A stretch of DNA of 64,000 nt from Mycocentrospora acerina (GCA_022701365.1 JAKUHH010000014.1:62451-126450); one strand, 5' to 3'. Counted from the first letter of the stretch, positions 43,786-56,194 are shown. Notes: generated by a model not told the origin, from the letters alone. Numbers and translations are program-made.

Positions 43786-45013
43786 ATGCCATCCGCAATA
43801 CTACCAAATCCGCCCACAGTTCCGAAATGGAAGCGGCCAGGAAAAACTACTGAGGATCTCGATTGGGCAGATATCAAAGTCATAGATCTGGGCATATTCG
43901 ATGAGCCTGGAGGTAAGCAAAAGCTCGCGGAGGAGTTACGTGACGCCGTAAGCACCAGTGTTGTGATAATTTACCTAGGTTGTACTAGCTAACTTATCTC
44001 TCAGGTGCATCACACGGGATTCTTCAGTATCACTGGAACTGGGTTTACACAAGATGAGGTGGACCGTCAGTACGACATTGGCCAAGCTTATTTGAATCTT
44101 CCAATTGAAGAGAAGGGCGATCCCAAGTATCGATGTGACTTTACCCAGGGAAATTATTTTGGGTACCGAGCAGTGAGTGCACGCAACTTGATCATAATCT
44201 ATACAAGCTGTCCGTTAACGTCATTTCTGAAAGGTTCATGAGAAGACAGTCATGGGCACTGATGTTCTAGACAATGTTGAATCAGTCAATATACCCAAGT
44301 TCATCCCTTCAAACTCACATGAACCATTCCACCCATTTCTCCGCCAATTCCAAGAAGAGATTGAGGACTTTTCACGTCGCTCTCTTGAGTTAGCATCGAA
44401 AGTGTTCACACTCTTCTCCATTATTCTCGAGCTCCCAGAAGACTACTTCTCAAAACGGCATCTTTACAACGATCAATCCGAAGACCACCTTCGGTACATG
44501 ATCTACCGTCCACGTCCTCTGTCAGAAGATTTGAAAGTGCAAAATACATGGTCCCGCGCACACACAGATTTTGGCTCCCTTACGCTACTCTGGTCGCAAA
44601 ATGTTGCGGGTCTGCAGCTCAAAACCCCGGCTGGAGAGTGGAAATATGTCCCTCCTGTTGACAATGGAATTGTCTGCAATGTGGGTGATACGCTAGACTT
44701 TTGGTCAGCAGGGTACCTCAAATCAACGATTCACCGCGTGCAGCGGCCGCCGGAGGATCAAGCACACATTCATCGTTTGGGGTTGTTTTATTTTGTCAGG
44801 CCAGGGAATGAGGTCGATATCAAGCCCGCGCCGTCGCCACTGTTGAGGCGTTTAGGGCTCGTGAAGGAAGATCGAGAAGGAGAAGAGCCGGTGAGAGGGT
44901 TGCAGTATGTGAGAGAGAGAGTGAAGAATTATCATAATCACAACGATTATGCAGATATGAAAGGGAAAACTTTCAGGATTGGGAATTTGGAGATCGAAGA
45001 CGAGGCTGCATAA
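43786..45013 (+). CDS. 2-oxoglutarate-Fe(II) dioxygenase, isopenicillin-N-synthase-like
   Basis: The CDS joins 43786..43947, 44005..44172 and 44234..45013 (369 aa; introns of 57 and 61 bp). Enzymes of this family use Fe(II) and usually 2-oxoglutarate to oxidise small molecules. The N-terminal domain has WADIKVIDLGIF and VHHTGFFSITGTGF. The jelly-roll core has the iron-binding HTD (HTDFGSLTLLW, about residue 219) and the distal His in STIHRVQR (about 276), where the Arg is placed to bind 2-oxoglutarate. An in-frame ATG at 43681 would extend the protein by 35 residues. Its neighbour is an MFS transporter, as in small catabolic or secondary-metabolite loci. The substrate is unknown. Confidence 0.87.
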
Positions 45014-45286
45014 AATTTTGTAAGGATATTTTGTTGGCAAAGCCAGAACTTGATGCCTTTCACTAATCCTCGGGCTTTTCTTTAACACAAGACTTTGAGA
45101 TTCACACTGCTCCACAAATTCATTGAAAGAGAGTCGAGATAGTTGTGTGCACGATGCGTCGCGTAGAATACAAGCGGAAATTCCGAATAAAATGACCCTG
45201 ACCAACGCCACATAGTCTAAAAGTCCAAAAACTCTCGTCGCGCTCTCGAGCCGTAATTAAAGTCCATCTTGACAATCTGCTTCTTC

Positions 45287-48200
45287 TTACTTGAACACCT
45301 CACCTAAAACACCAATCACGTAACAGCCAGCCGTGGCCCATATCGCTGTCTTTACCACGCCCCCTACGCTTCGCTTTCTGTTCTTTCTCTCTTCCCTCTG
45401 CTCCTCAGCCATCTTTCCAGCCGCTATTCTTCGCTCCTGGAACTCTTTCTCCAATTGTTCTGTATCCTCCACGCCCACATAGCCTGTCGGACTTAATCGT
45501 GTTGTCCCATCAACTGGGTTCGTGTCACTCCTCTCTGCATCCCTTCCTTCTGTGTCTTTACTTGCAGGTGTGGAGGTAGTTGATATTGATACCTTGTCGG
45601 CCACAGAGTCGCGCAGGACTAGCATGTCTCGTTTCGCGGTAATGATTTCAAACTCAGAAGTTAGATAGGGAACAAATTTTGCTGGGGAATCTAGAGCGGA
45701 GAGGGCAAGATGAATGGGAATTGTAGGCGATGGATCGCGAGGTGGGGGAGTGGTAGACGTTGTGATTGTCAATGTGTCGGTTTTGGCGTTCAGGATCAAG
45801 ATCGTGTATTGTGTGGGTAACTGATTCAGCGAAAAACCGTTTACTACGTTTTCCGAGCTTGAGACTTCATTAGTGACATCGGGAGATGAAATCTCGGAGG
45901 TCAAAGATAGCCCAGAAGCTTCTGCGGTCTTTGTGTTGTCTGAAGACACCGCGAAGGTGCCCAATTGCTGGTTTTCTTGCATCTCCAAAGATACTGGAGC
46001 CTCTGGTTGCTGTTCTTGCAACTCGTTTTCGGAACTGGACTTGGACATCAATGGTAGATTAGATGACCCAGAATCAAGCTCTGTAGCTTCGTTTATAGCG
46101 TTATGGTTCAGAAGCTGGAAAGATGTTACTTCCTTGTTGTCGCTGATTTGCCCACTCTCAATCTCATCACAAATTTGTCTATGATTCACGGTAATAGGAC
46201 CGTAAACATCCTCGTACACTTTTCTGACCTCATCCACCAGTCTGCTTTCATTAAGCTTTTTCCTAGCATCCTCCTTTAGCCGCTCTACCTCGGGATCGAT
46301 ATTTGTTTCCTTGCCCAGGCTTTCCAATAGTTGGGTAAAAGGCCGGAATAAACTATGTGCCAAAGGATCTTGTTCATCGAATGTCTTTTTCGATGATGAT
46401 TTTGGTGCTCGTGAATATCCGTCATCGGAAAGGCCTTGCATTGCGGACTTTTGTGCCTGAATCTCATTCGCAAGGTGTACGTCGGAGGCAACGACGTGAT
46501 TCAGATGTGGTGATTGGGATTCGGCTGAGGTATGTGATGCTTTTTCATCAGAAGGCACTCTTGAGGATGCGAAAGCTCCAAGATCTTCTTCCAGAGTTTT
46601 AGGTGTCACCTTGTACACTTGCATTGCGCGATCTACCAATTGAATGAGGGCAAGTTGTGTATCTCGCAGCGTGAGTAAACGGTGGGCGATGACTCTGTAG
46701 TACGCTTGCACATGACTGTGTATTTTGTTATCATCAAGACGGCCCTGGAGACTCCAGATAAGGCTTCTTGTCAATTTCGAATTTTTGTGGCAAACCGAAG
46801 CCGCAAGGCGAAGTCGTCTTCTGAAAAGCTCTCCAACATTGGAAGTGTCCTTCACATTCTCAATTTCACTGAGCAATTTGTTTGCGGCAAGAAGTTCAAG
46901 CTCTGTCCTTTCATACTTCCAGCTGTTTGTTTGTACCTGTTTGAGCTTTAGGGGTGTTGGAACTTGCGTCGACGCTTCCATCATATGGCGTCGAAGTACT
47001 GAGGTTGAGTGATGGAGCATTTCTTCGTCATCTTTGAGACGCTTTAGCAGTTGCTTACATGCCGGTATGTCGCGTTCAAGATCTTCGACTATATGTGTTG
47101 TTGCACTTCGTCCTTTCTGAATGCGAGCTATAACCTTGTCGAGATACGCCTTGCTTGCCGCAAAATCGCTCGCGCCCTCTGGAATTGGATCTTGCCAAAA
47201 GTGCTTTGAAATTGTTGCGCTGCCTTCCTCAAGCCATCTTTTCATGCGATCAATGCTTGACTCGACTTGGTAGGGCTCAGATACAACTGAATTCCTGGAT
47301 AGTTCAGCCTCTGTAGCCTTTGAGTTGTCTTGTAGCTGCAGCAGCTGTCTCTCCGTGCGACGAACAAGACGATCGTTGATTGTTTTCGACTCAATCATAG
47401 GATCGATATCTCGATGTCTTTTATGTATGTTAAGGAATTCTTTTTCTAACATTTCGTGTTTGGCCAGCTTTCCAACATCACTTTTGATAGATGCCCTTTT
47501 GCCAGCCACAGAGGCTCGAATTTCGGCAGCGCTCAGAAAATCAACATCATCATCTGGCAGCATGCTGAGTTTCTCCGACGTTGACAGTAATTTTGAGTAT
47601 GCTAATGGCTTGCCCTCTTGTTCTTTTACTGCTGTTTCTTGTAGAATTAAGCGATCTGTACTTCGAACTTCCGTATTTCTGGTCGTCGCATACTTGATTG
47701 ACTTACCCTTTTCATGTTCAAGAGGTAGGCCGTTTTCGTCGCTTTTTTCTGGTAGCAATGAGACTTTGTAAGCTGCATCAGATGGTGGTGTTGCAAAATT
47801 CTTTGGCACAGCATGCCATGCCTGTTCCACCTCCTGCTCTGATCTCGCTTCGAAGGCAGGCAAAGTTTTCTTTGATACTGACCCTGCAGATGAAACCCGT
47901 CTTTCCAACGCAGTTTGCCTCCAGGACGTTGTATTCTCTTTGTTTCGAGACTTTGTGCTTGGATGCTGGAATTTAATCGCGAGAAACTCGTCGATGAACG
48001 CTGACTCTCGAGCGGTTACGTCCTCTCTCAAAATTTGCAAATTTTGTTGTGAATTGTTCTCGATTTGATTTGGTGCAATTGTTGATCCTTCCTTATATTG
48101 GGACAAAGCGGACGACGTTGAATTGGGCAGAGTTGTCCCAGACAAATTATGCTTGGTCTCAAGACTTGGTTCTAGCGGAGTGGCACTGTCCAAAACTTCA

Positions 48201-48860
48201 ATCTGTGATGACTCCCGTGGTCTCCTTAAATCTGATGGAGACACGATACCAAAATCATCTCGCTCAAAATTGGTCGTTCTGATACACGGCTCGGGAAAGT
48301 ATGGTTTTCTTCTCAGTAGGGTGTCAGTACCGCTGTTAGTAGATGCGTTTGAAATGTTGTTAGAGTTCATCACTGGTTCTTGGTTGATAGTAGGTCTCTT
48401 GCCATAGTCTCGAGCTGCACGACATTAGCACTTCGTCTCACATTTACACCAAAAATTTACCTTGTCCATCTCTCTTCATCGTCTTGGTGGTTTCCGCTGC
48501 TTGATTGATATCCGCATCGTTCAACATCCATTTGGGGAAGCTCTTGTACACCCAATCCCAGTCTTTCAAACCTTTCCCGCTTAGCATGTCTTCGCTAGCA
48601 CCAAACAGAGCTTTATATGGATCCTGATTCAGGCGCCTTCGCCATCGTTTGTATTGTTGTAGTTGTCTCCATTCAAGGCTGGACATGCCTTCTGGACGAT
48701 CGTCTTTGTCTGTGGGTTCTTCATGCTGAGCAGACTTGGGAAGCGTACGCGAGAAGCCGCGAGTACGGAGGGCGGCTTCATTATCGCGGAGAATACGCTG
48801 CGCGTAGCGATGAATAGGAGAGCGTGACCAGAGGGACGAGTCGTGCCGCCACCAAGTCAT
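45287..48860 (-). CDS. Large uncharacterised fungal protein, possibly mitochondrial
   Basis: The CDS joins 48860..48461 and 48414..45287 (1175 aa; 46-bp intron). The N-terminus (MTWWRHDSSLWSRSPIHRYAQR) is basic and could be a mitochondrial targeting sequence. A conserved-looking block YKALFGASEDMLSGKGLKDWDWVYKSFPKWML follows. The long central part is charged, helical and low in hydrophobic segments. The C-terminal 150 residues include ILILNAKTDTLTITTSTTPP and then a single transmembrane helix (VVKTAIWATAGCYVIGVLGEVF) at the very end. No enzyme motif is seen. It is similar in general layout to fungal proteins annotated as serine-threonine-rich, without known role. Confidence 0.82.
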
Positions 48861-49813
48861 TGTGATTATCGGTTTCGTAGATGATGCGTGCGAGGTATGC
48901 GGGCTGACGTGTGTTGTGTGCTTATTGAACTACCCCAGCTATACAAGAAGTCAGCCAGCTACGATAGGAGAGTAGACTAGCACTCTGGGTCACAATATTA
49001 AGTACACAATGTCGCGATTTAACGTGAAGATTGGCTCTCAGAAGCTCCTCGGGATCAATCAGTGATCACGCTGGAAGCTCCAGGCATCAGCAATGGAACA
49101 ATTCAAGCTCGAAGGCGAACTAAGGAGGCTGGAAATTCAAAATAAATAGACTAAAACTGAACCACACCTATGCATTCACGAAATGAATAGCTTTCAAGGT
49201 GTCAAAAGATAAGGTGGCGGATAAGGGGGTGAATACAGGTGAATGTGAACCTCGCCATCCGCAACTCCGCGTAAGCTTCGCGACGCGGGGTAAACTAATC
49301 AGCTAACCTGTGTCCGCGATCTTCGCGTCACCACTCTTTCAATATACTTTCCAGGAGCACACACCTGGTACTCGAGTCAAGAAGCATTTTAACTTGAGGA
49401 TGAATCACCAGCAACTCGTCTGGACTCTGTTGCGCGCATCTCTTATCCCCGCGATTGTGATAAGGCTGATAAGGCATACGCGCTAGCACAACGCTAGCGG
49501 CCCATACAGCCTCAATGCGCATCCAACCTCGACTGTCATCTTTTGCAAAGTGATCATTAATAAATGACGGAATAACTCTAATGTTTACAGCTAACATATA
49601 TTAATGGGATGAATTGCTTCTTGTTAGATCTACTGTCAGCTAATCATAACTTTAACGCTTGGAGCAAAAGGTCTACCGATTTTGCCAAACTCCGTGATGA
49701 CATTCAGGGTTTAAGAGCAAATCGAAAATCAATTCAGTTTGAATATTCTCAACTGTTCTATACGACTAATTTAAACTCACTTATATTTTCTAGTTCTCTG
49801 ACGATAAAATTGC
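48861..49813. other. Intergenic, nothing coding seen
   Basis: About 950 bp. A CG-rich patch around 49250-49330 has inverted and direct partial repeats of CGCGACGCGG/GCGTAAGCTTCGCG type. No protein-like frame is found. Confidence 0.65.
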
Positions 49814-50884
49814 TCACAACGAGTTGATCATGCTCGTCTCTTCATGACACCCTACATATTCAAACGACTGCTGGCTTTGTTCCAATACGTAGACTTCGTG
49901 AAATAGACGAAGTGACAACACGTTATTTAGCTTCTTTGCGTACATCAGGAAGCCACCGAATATGTTAATGTGGGTCTGATGGCTTTTGCTCCAGTACTCG
50001 AGCGAAGAGATATCATCGAAGTAGCCTAGACCAAATGTTCTCTCCAGATTGGCCTCGTGCGACTTCGAGTCAACAACATCCCATAAATTCATTGCATAAC
50101 AACCAACGTCGCGACCTGAGTCTCGTAAAAAGTTCATACCAGACGCAAGTACCGGATGCATCGTTTCCAAGTACAATTTGCGTTCTTCTGGTAGGGTATC
50201 GGACCAGTCTTGGCCAGATCGAATGACGCATAGGTTTTTCTTTCCTGGTACACAGACTCTTTTGGATGCATCCTCATTCTTGTGCGTACCATTCGGAGGG
50301 CCCCATTTCTCGCCTACGAGCCTATCGTCTTGAGCAGCTGCGAAGCGATCTCGCATACTACCCCAGTATGCATGCTCCTTCATTTCGCCTGATATTTTCT
50401 CTTGCATAGCCGCTGCACCTTCAGGATGCTCATTATTCGAAAAAACGGTCTCAAAACGGTCAATTGACGGGCGGAGAACCTCCAAGAACCAGCCATGTCC
50501 TTCAGCCTCTCGGTCTGAGCCCGTCCACCATGTTTGAAATCCAGATTCCACCTGCCATTGATGGTACAGCTCGGTGCTGGACCAATATGCAAAGATCGCA
50601 ATGTTGAAAAAACCTCTTTTGTCGGTCACGGATGTGAGTTCCCAGCTTGACGGGCGTATAGAATCGGGCGCGCTGGTCACAAAGTCTTTAATAGTCGAGA
50701 TACCAGCGCCTTCATCTTCTGCCCCCGGCGAATACTGAGCTCCAATGATAGCCAAAACAAGATTTTCAATCTTTGTGGAGAAGCGTGCACAGTATCCTGG
50801 GAATGGCGGGCTATAGTTTGGTGGCGTGCTCACTGGGCATTTGCGCTCTTTGCGAAGGTGCTCTGGGATCGCGGACTCAAGCAT
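49814..50884 (-). CDS. Haem-containing aldoxime dehydratase (phenylacetaldoxime dehydratase-like)
   Basis: A single-exon CDS of 356 aa from ATG 50884. These haem-b enzymes dehydrate aldoximes such as phenylacetaldoxime or indole-3-acetaldoxime to nitriles. Family features are the N-terminal ESAIPEHLRKERKCP, the FNIAIFAYWSSTELYHQW segment and the C-terminal SKSHQTHINIFGGFLMY and LSLRLFHEVYVLE blocks, which contain the candidate haem-ligand and catalytic histidines. There is no signal peptide; a cytosolic enzyme is expected. In bacteria such genes often sit beside nitrilases. None is visible here, though a P450 that could act on related compounds lies 10 kb away. The start is the only ATG before the conserved region. 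Confidence 0.88.
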   Translation of the reverse strand: MLESAIPEHLRKERKCPVSTPPNYSPPFPGYCARFSTKIENLVLAIIGAQYSPGAEDEGAGISTIKDFVTSAPDSIRPSSWELTSVTDKRGFFNIAIFAYWSSTELYHQWQVESGFQTWWTGSDREAEGHGWFLEVLRPSIDRFETVFSNNEHPEGAAAMQEKISGEMKEHAYWGSMRDRFAAAQDDRLVGEKWGPPNGTHKNEDASKRVCVPGKKNLCVIRSGQDWSDTLPEERKLYLETMHPVLASGMNFLRDSGRDVGCYAMNLWDVVDSKSHEANLERTFGLGYFDDISSLEYWSKSHQTHINIFGGFLMYAKKLNNVLSLRLFHEVYVLEQSQQSFEYVGCHEETSMINSL

Positions 50885-53732
50885 CTTGTGTGGTAGTACG
50901 TCGTATGCTAATTGATGTGTGTAACCTTCGAACACCCAAGCCCGGGCTTTAGAATATTTAAGTTAGAACACAATCTGTTAGTCGTATTCGATTCACTTGC
51001 TGCAGCCAGTCATCAACCACTCAGAGATGCCATACCGATATGGGTGTGAAGTAATCCTCAGCTGCTGACGCGCTACCGATACCACAGACGATGCGGCGCC
51101 TTCTTACGGAAGTGATTCCGTATGCGGAATTATTTGCCCTCCTGCCTCCTCGGAATTTTACCGCGCTCTGAACACCAGCTCCAATAGAATCCTTACTATC
51201 GTTCTGGATCTTTTAGACGGGTAGATAACGAGGAAATCCGATTAGAAAATGAATGCACAAGATTAGGCACTCGCAGAACGTTTGGGTTGCATGTAAATAA
51301 TAAATCGCAATTCTACTCACTCAATTTATAGCATGTAGTTCGCATGTTTGTTGAAGTGGGACTTTTGAGATCAACTTGTCGCTCTCTGCGTAGTGTTTTC
51401 CTAAGCAAAGCCGATAGAGCTGGAAACGATCAATTAATTGAGACAAATCACCGAAGTGAAAGGCAAAACAACCGTTTCCTTGGAACGAAGCCAAATTCAT
51501 TTCAACGTATTTAGTAGCGAATGACTACTTACAATGGAAAGATTACACATGTTGCTGATATGACAATTGTACCCTATACTTAATCTTGCTCCAAATATCA
51601 AAGGTAAACAAATCGTGGAGGCTATTGTATGCTGGTCGTTTCTGACAGTTGAACTTTACTTTATATTTATTCATTGTAATACTGATGTCAGTGCACAAGC
51701 CTCCTTTCCCTGGAAGATGTACTGACGCGGGTTGTCACAAATTTGAGCGACGAGTCTAGATCGATATCAATAATAGTGCCTGCATGACGATCCATCTAAC
51801 TAAAGTGAACATATACACCGTTAGTAGTAGGAGAAACTATAGCTAGGCTATGGTGGTGAGGGAGACATCTTCAAGTAATTATTACTTTTCACACAGAATG
51901 CAACACGAGTCTCAGATTATTCAGGATCAGGTCATTCACTGGCCAACAAATTAAGGTTCTTGTAGCATGCATCCAATAAACTTGGAAATGTCAACACTTC
52001 TTTTTGCTCAAACGGTTTCCACTTTGCGAATAGGACCTATTTCGCATACGGCGGTCGGTGTGCAGGATATTTTAGTCTTTTTACTACCTTGCTTCGCTGT
52101 ATCCTATGTTTGCAGTATGTCTTCCAGGTCGAAGTCAGCGCGATACCATCCGTTCTCAAAACAGGATGTGATGCTTCCAAATACACCATCAGCACGGGAA
52201 TCGGTTTGCGCTACGTCATCGTAGAGTACTCCCGTATGCATCAAAATGATCGACATGCGATCAAGCTCGTGCTCACAAAGTCGGACGATGTGACGGGATT
52301 TCGGAATTTCACTGACATAAGCTAATCTGCCTTGTATGGTAAAAGATTCCCTGATAGGAGGCTGGCTTCTTGGCCAACCTAGCAGTTGTGCACTTTTTGA
52401 CTTGATCAAGCAGATAGTGTTAGCTGTTTGACATTAGCTTCTTCGTATTCCATGATTAGCGGGGCTCTAGGAGACATTTCCATGAGGGCTGTAAAGGATC
52501 CCGGCGATATGTTCGGCAAGTGATTTGACATCAATTACTGCACGGACAGAGATGCGCGTTCGGATGCAGGGCGGGGAAGCGGGGTCTCAGATCAAATCGA
52601 TCACTAGTAAGAACATGTACATTCCCACCGAGTGAACCACCGCCAAGTCTCGTCGATGTCAATGCAACAACGCCTGGTGTGACATTGAAAACATTGTAGA
52701 TGCTCTCTCCACTGCCCCGAGAAAAGGCTCAATTTGATCGTTCCAGTCGTCGAGTATATCAAAAGTTACCAATCCTGACCTCTTCTCTCGAGACTGACAC
52801 TCCACAAGCAACCCGAACAGTGAAAAGGCAAGAATTTACATTTGAAAATTGCGTATATCGTGTAAAGCAAAGATTTAAGTGGCTTTTGGCAATTGTAACA
52901 AACCATTGTATGGTGATCATAGAGTAGCATTTAGCAAGGCTCAAGACGTCCATTTCAACAATCACCCAACCGCTAATTCTAATTAAGATTCAAAACAGAA
53001 GTCAACTTCGTTAGATGTGGAAGTTCAACGTGAAGATCGCAGCTTTCAAATATGATAACTAGGCGCGCTGCAATTATCGGTCATATGGAAGCCAAGTACC
53101 ATTCTCGTTAGACCAACGCGGACTCATCTGGGCTCTTTTAGTGTCCACTCCACTCGCACAAGTGTGATGGGTCTGCTAGCAAATTCATCTGTGGTATAGG
53201 TATAATTTGATTTTTCTCAACTGGACCGAGGTAGCATAAGAACAAAGCAACCATAAATCAGCATGTGGCCCACATTCAGTCGACAAAGTTGGCGCCATTC
53301 TTAGGTCCCGAATCTGCAGGGCCTAGCCCGCATTCCAGGAACAAGAGCCTCCTTTGAATTTTCACGTGGCCTTACGCTCTTCATCCAATCACCGTGACTA
53401 CGGACCTGCTTCTGTCTGATTGTTCCCTCATATTGGTCGAAATGATCGATCTTCTCATCGTCTTCACGATGTGCACGCTAGCGTTCCCAAGATCAATGTG
53501 CTAGATCTTACACCATGCATCAACACGCTGAGATGAATACTTATTCGAAGCTAAGAATAGCGATAGTGTTTCAAAGGCAGTGGCTATGTTAGAAGCATAA
53601 ATACAAAGAGTAGCCATACAAGGAATCGTCATCACCGTCAGCGGAATTCAGTTCAGCTCCTTACTGATTTTCCATCATTTTTCTACTATCCAAGCCTCAA
53701 AACCTGTAGTTGTCTTCTATCCGAAACTCAAG
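50885..53732. other. Long gene-poor region
   Basis: About 2.8 kb with no supported gene. The longest frames (about 52104-52409 minus and 51967-52224 plus) overlap on opposite strands, have no family motif and no plausible splice extension. Composition is moderately AT-rich. Confidence 0.6.
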
Positions 53733-54517
53733 ATGAGATCATCCAGTATCCTGTCACTTTTCACTGCTCTCTCTGTTGCTTCTCCCATTGCCAGGCCTGA
53801 GCCACAACTCACATTCGATGCTTCTGCTACAACTCGAAGTGAGCTCGAGAGTGGTAGCGCTACTGCATGCCCAAAGGCTATTTTTATCTTTGCTCGGGGT
53901 TCTACTGAGGGTGGCAATTTTGTGAGTTATTCCCCCCAACATAACAATGATGGGACATCATTCTGACCTAAAAAGGGTAACACTCTTGGGCCCAATGTAG
54001 CCAATGCTCTTGAGGCTCATTACGGTGCCGAGAACGTATGGGTGCAAGGAGTAGGAAATGCTTATACGGGCTCTCTTGAGGCAAATCTCGTCGAGCCCTA
54101 TGGCACGACTCAGGCCGCTATCGACGAAGCAAAGCGTCTTTTCAACCTTGCCGCTACCAAGTGCCCTAGCTCTGCCATTGTGACTGGAGGTTACAGGTAA
54201 TTTTGTTTTCCCTGTCCTATCTCCCAGCCATTCACTAACTGTAACCCAGTCAAGGTTCAGCTGTTGTCGCCGCAGCCATTCCCATGCTAAGTACAGCTTT
54301 GCAAAATAGAATAAAAGGTGCTGTGTTGTTCGGCTACACAAGAAACAAGCAAAACAATGGCAGAATTCCTGGCTTTCCAACGGAGAAGACACATGTTTAC
54401 TGCGAAGCAGCAGACTTGGTATGTTATGGCACTTTGATCATTACAGCAGGCCATTTTCTGTACGTGCAGGAGTCTACGGTTGAAGCTCCTCAGTTTCTGA
54501 TTAGCCAAATCGGATGA
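53733..54517 (+). CDS. Cutinase (carbohydrate esterase family 5)
   Basis: The CDS joins 53733..53921, 53976..54196 and 54250..54517 (225 aa; introns of 54 and 53 bp). Cutinases are secreted serine esterases that cleave the plant polyester cutin. A signal peptide (ILSLFTALSVASPI) is followed by IFIFARGSTEGGN, the cutinase opening motif. The nucleophile GYSQGSAVVAAA is formed across the second intron (Ser near residue 137). The Asp (CEAADLVCYG, near 191) and His (ITAGHFLY, near 204) complete the triad. Conserved cysteines match the two disulfides. The gene converges on a pectate lyase gene with 86 bp between the stops. Confidence 0.92.
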
Positions 54518-54603
54518 TGCAGTTGAATAAGTTAAATTAGTCATGCGAGCAAAAATTTGAAGTGTGCAACGTAATAAATTTCGCAATGGAGAGTAATTAC
54601 ACA

Positions 54604-55809
54604 TCAATCATCGCCAGGTACAAGAGAATTTGCCCACGCTTCGACGTCTGAGAATTGACCCTCAACGTCATCTGGAATACCGTTTCCGTTGGCATCTACC
54701 CATGGCGTTCCTCCAGCAATCGTTCCTGGCCCGCCAAAGGAACTCTCGTCGCTGATGAGTTCACCCGACTTACCCCAACTCTCCAATTCCTCAATGAGTT
54801 TTGTATCGACTGCATCGCGAACTTTGCTTGCCCCAACAAATTTCTGGATGTAGGCAAGCGCCTCTGTAGCAGAGAGGACCTTGTTTGGAGCAGGGTGGCC
54901 ATATTTCGTTGTTTGAATGGCCATGCCGCCGTAGTTGGAGGACACAGCACCAATTTCTTTTCCATTCAAAGAGCCATCCTTGTCCGAATCATAGAAGTTT
55001 CCTTCGACATAGCCTTTAAAGTCTGCATTTCCGCGCGTGAAGGCAGTAGCGGATGTACTTGGACCACTGATAAAGTAGTTGCCTACTATATTTACCTCTG
55101 AAGAGCCAGAGGAGTCGTCGCCAGCAATGTAACCGCCTCCTGCACCCCAATTGTAGACCACGTTATTGGTGAAATCGTTGGTACCCTTCACTTTCGGGTT
55201 TCGAGTTTTGTTGTCAATGTAAAGATTTCGGAACAAGCTTATACCATTACCAAGGCTAGTTTGGATCAGTCCACCACAAGAATGTGTCTCTAGGCCTTGG
55301 GAAATTATGCTGTTCTGGATGGTAATATTCCCTGCTTCAGGGCCTGAAATACTGAATGTCTCATCGCGACCCCATGATACAGAGATGTGGTCAAAGATCA
55401 TGTTGCTTCCCTCAGCAACACCCGCAGCATCTTTTCCACTAGTTCCTCCTTTGCCCATACGAATACGGATGTAACGTACAATGGCGTCGTCAGCATTAGA
55501 AAAACTCCAGCCATTGCCGTATACGGTGATGCCGTCGCCAGGGGCCGTCTGGCCAAAAATGCTGATTCGCTTGGAGAGAACGATGCGTTCTTTGATCTTG
55601 ATAAGTCCACCAACAGAAAATACGACTATACGGTCTGGCTTCGAGACAGCGTCACGTAGAGATCCAGCGCCGCTGTCGTTAAGGTTGCTAACAACATAAA
55701 CGGTACCTCCACGACCACCTTGAGCATTGCGGCCAAATCCCTCCGCGCCAGGAAAGGCTAGAGCAGAGGCGGAGCCGATGATAAGAGGAAGTAAAGACAG
55801 GAAATGCAT
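54604..55809 (-). CDS. Secreted pectate lyase, polysaccharide lyase family 1-like
   Basis: A single-exon CDS of 401 aa from ATG 55809. Pectate lyases cleave polygalacturonate by beta-elimination with calcium. A signal peptide (LSLLPLIIGSASALA) precedes a family opening with FPGAEGFGRNAQGGRGGTVY and NDSGAGSLRDAVS. Parallel beta-helix repeats follow with IFDHISVSWGRDETFSI and THSCGGLIQTS. A DSDKDGSLNGKE loop and a C-terminal DANGNGIPDDVE loop look like calcium-binding motifs. The overall form resembles the bacterial-like PL1 branch more than classical fungal pectin lyases. Next to it lie a cutinase gene (convergent) and, 3.7 kb further, a pectin methylesterase. Confidence 0.88.
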   Translation of the reverse strand: MHFLSLLPLIIGSASALAFPGAEGFGRNAQGGRGGTVYVVSNLNDSGAGSLRDAVSKPDRIVVFSVGGLIKIKERIVLSKRISIFGQTAPGDGITVYGNGWSFSNADDAIVRYIRIRMGKGGTSGKDAAGVAEGSNMIFDHISVSWGRDETFSISGPEAGNITIQNSIISQGLETHSCGGLIQTSLGNGISLFRNLYIDNKTRNPKVKGTNDFTNNVVYNWGAGGGYIAGDDSSGSSEVNIVGNYFISGPSTSATAFTRGNADFKGYVEGNFYDSDKDGSLNGKEIGAVSSNYGGMAIQTTKYGHPAPNKVLSATEALAYIQKFVGASKVRDAVDTKLIEELESWGKSGELISDESSFGGPGTIAGGTPWVDANGNGIPDDVEGQFSDVEAWANSLVPGDD

Positions 55810-56070
55810 GATGATAGATGAAGAAAAGGCTTGGATAGAATAGATGTGGCAAAGAGAGGCTATTTATGTGATTCGAACACCGTTTCAAACAAAAGGCAAG
55901 CATATATAATTGAGTAGCCTATGTTTCAAGCCCCTCCCCACATGTTTGCCCGTTTAATTTACTCGGATGATTTTCTTAACCTGGGGTTAAGTCCTCCAAT
56001 CATCAGCGCTGCTCAACGTCGATCAAATCCCATGTTTGAGGATGCTGGATCAGGCCGCCCCTTGGCCGGG

Positions 56071-56194
56071 GTATCATCATGACGAGATGATACAATCAAT
56101 CTGCGATGCATGCAAGGAGAGTATTTCGTGCTTTGATTGAAGGACCTACAACCCTCAGATCTACTATAGTACCAGGTAAAAGTATGGTAGGTTA
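56071..56194 (+). repeat. Left inverted arm of foldback element
   Basis: Pairs with the reverse complement of 56388-56511 over about 122 bp with roughly a dozen mismatches. Confidence 0.85.

Noticed and set aside
52104..52409. 101-codon minus-strand frame opposite an 85-codon plus-strand frame
   Set aside because: No recognisable family, and the two frames exclude each other. Not enough evidence for a gene.
55444..55680. Open frames on both strands inside the pectate lyase gene
   Set aside because: Shadow frames of a strongly supported CDS.
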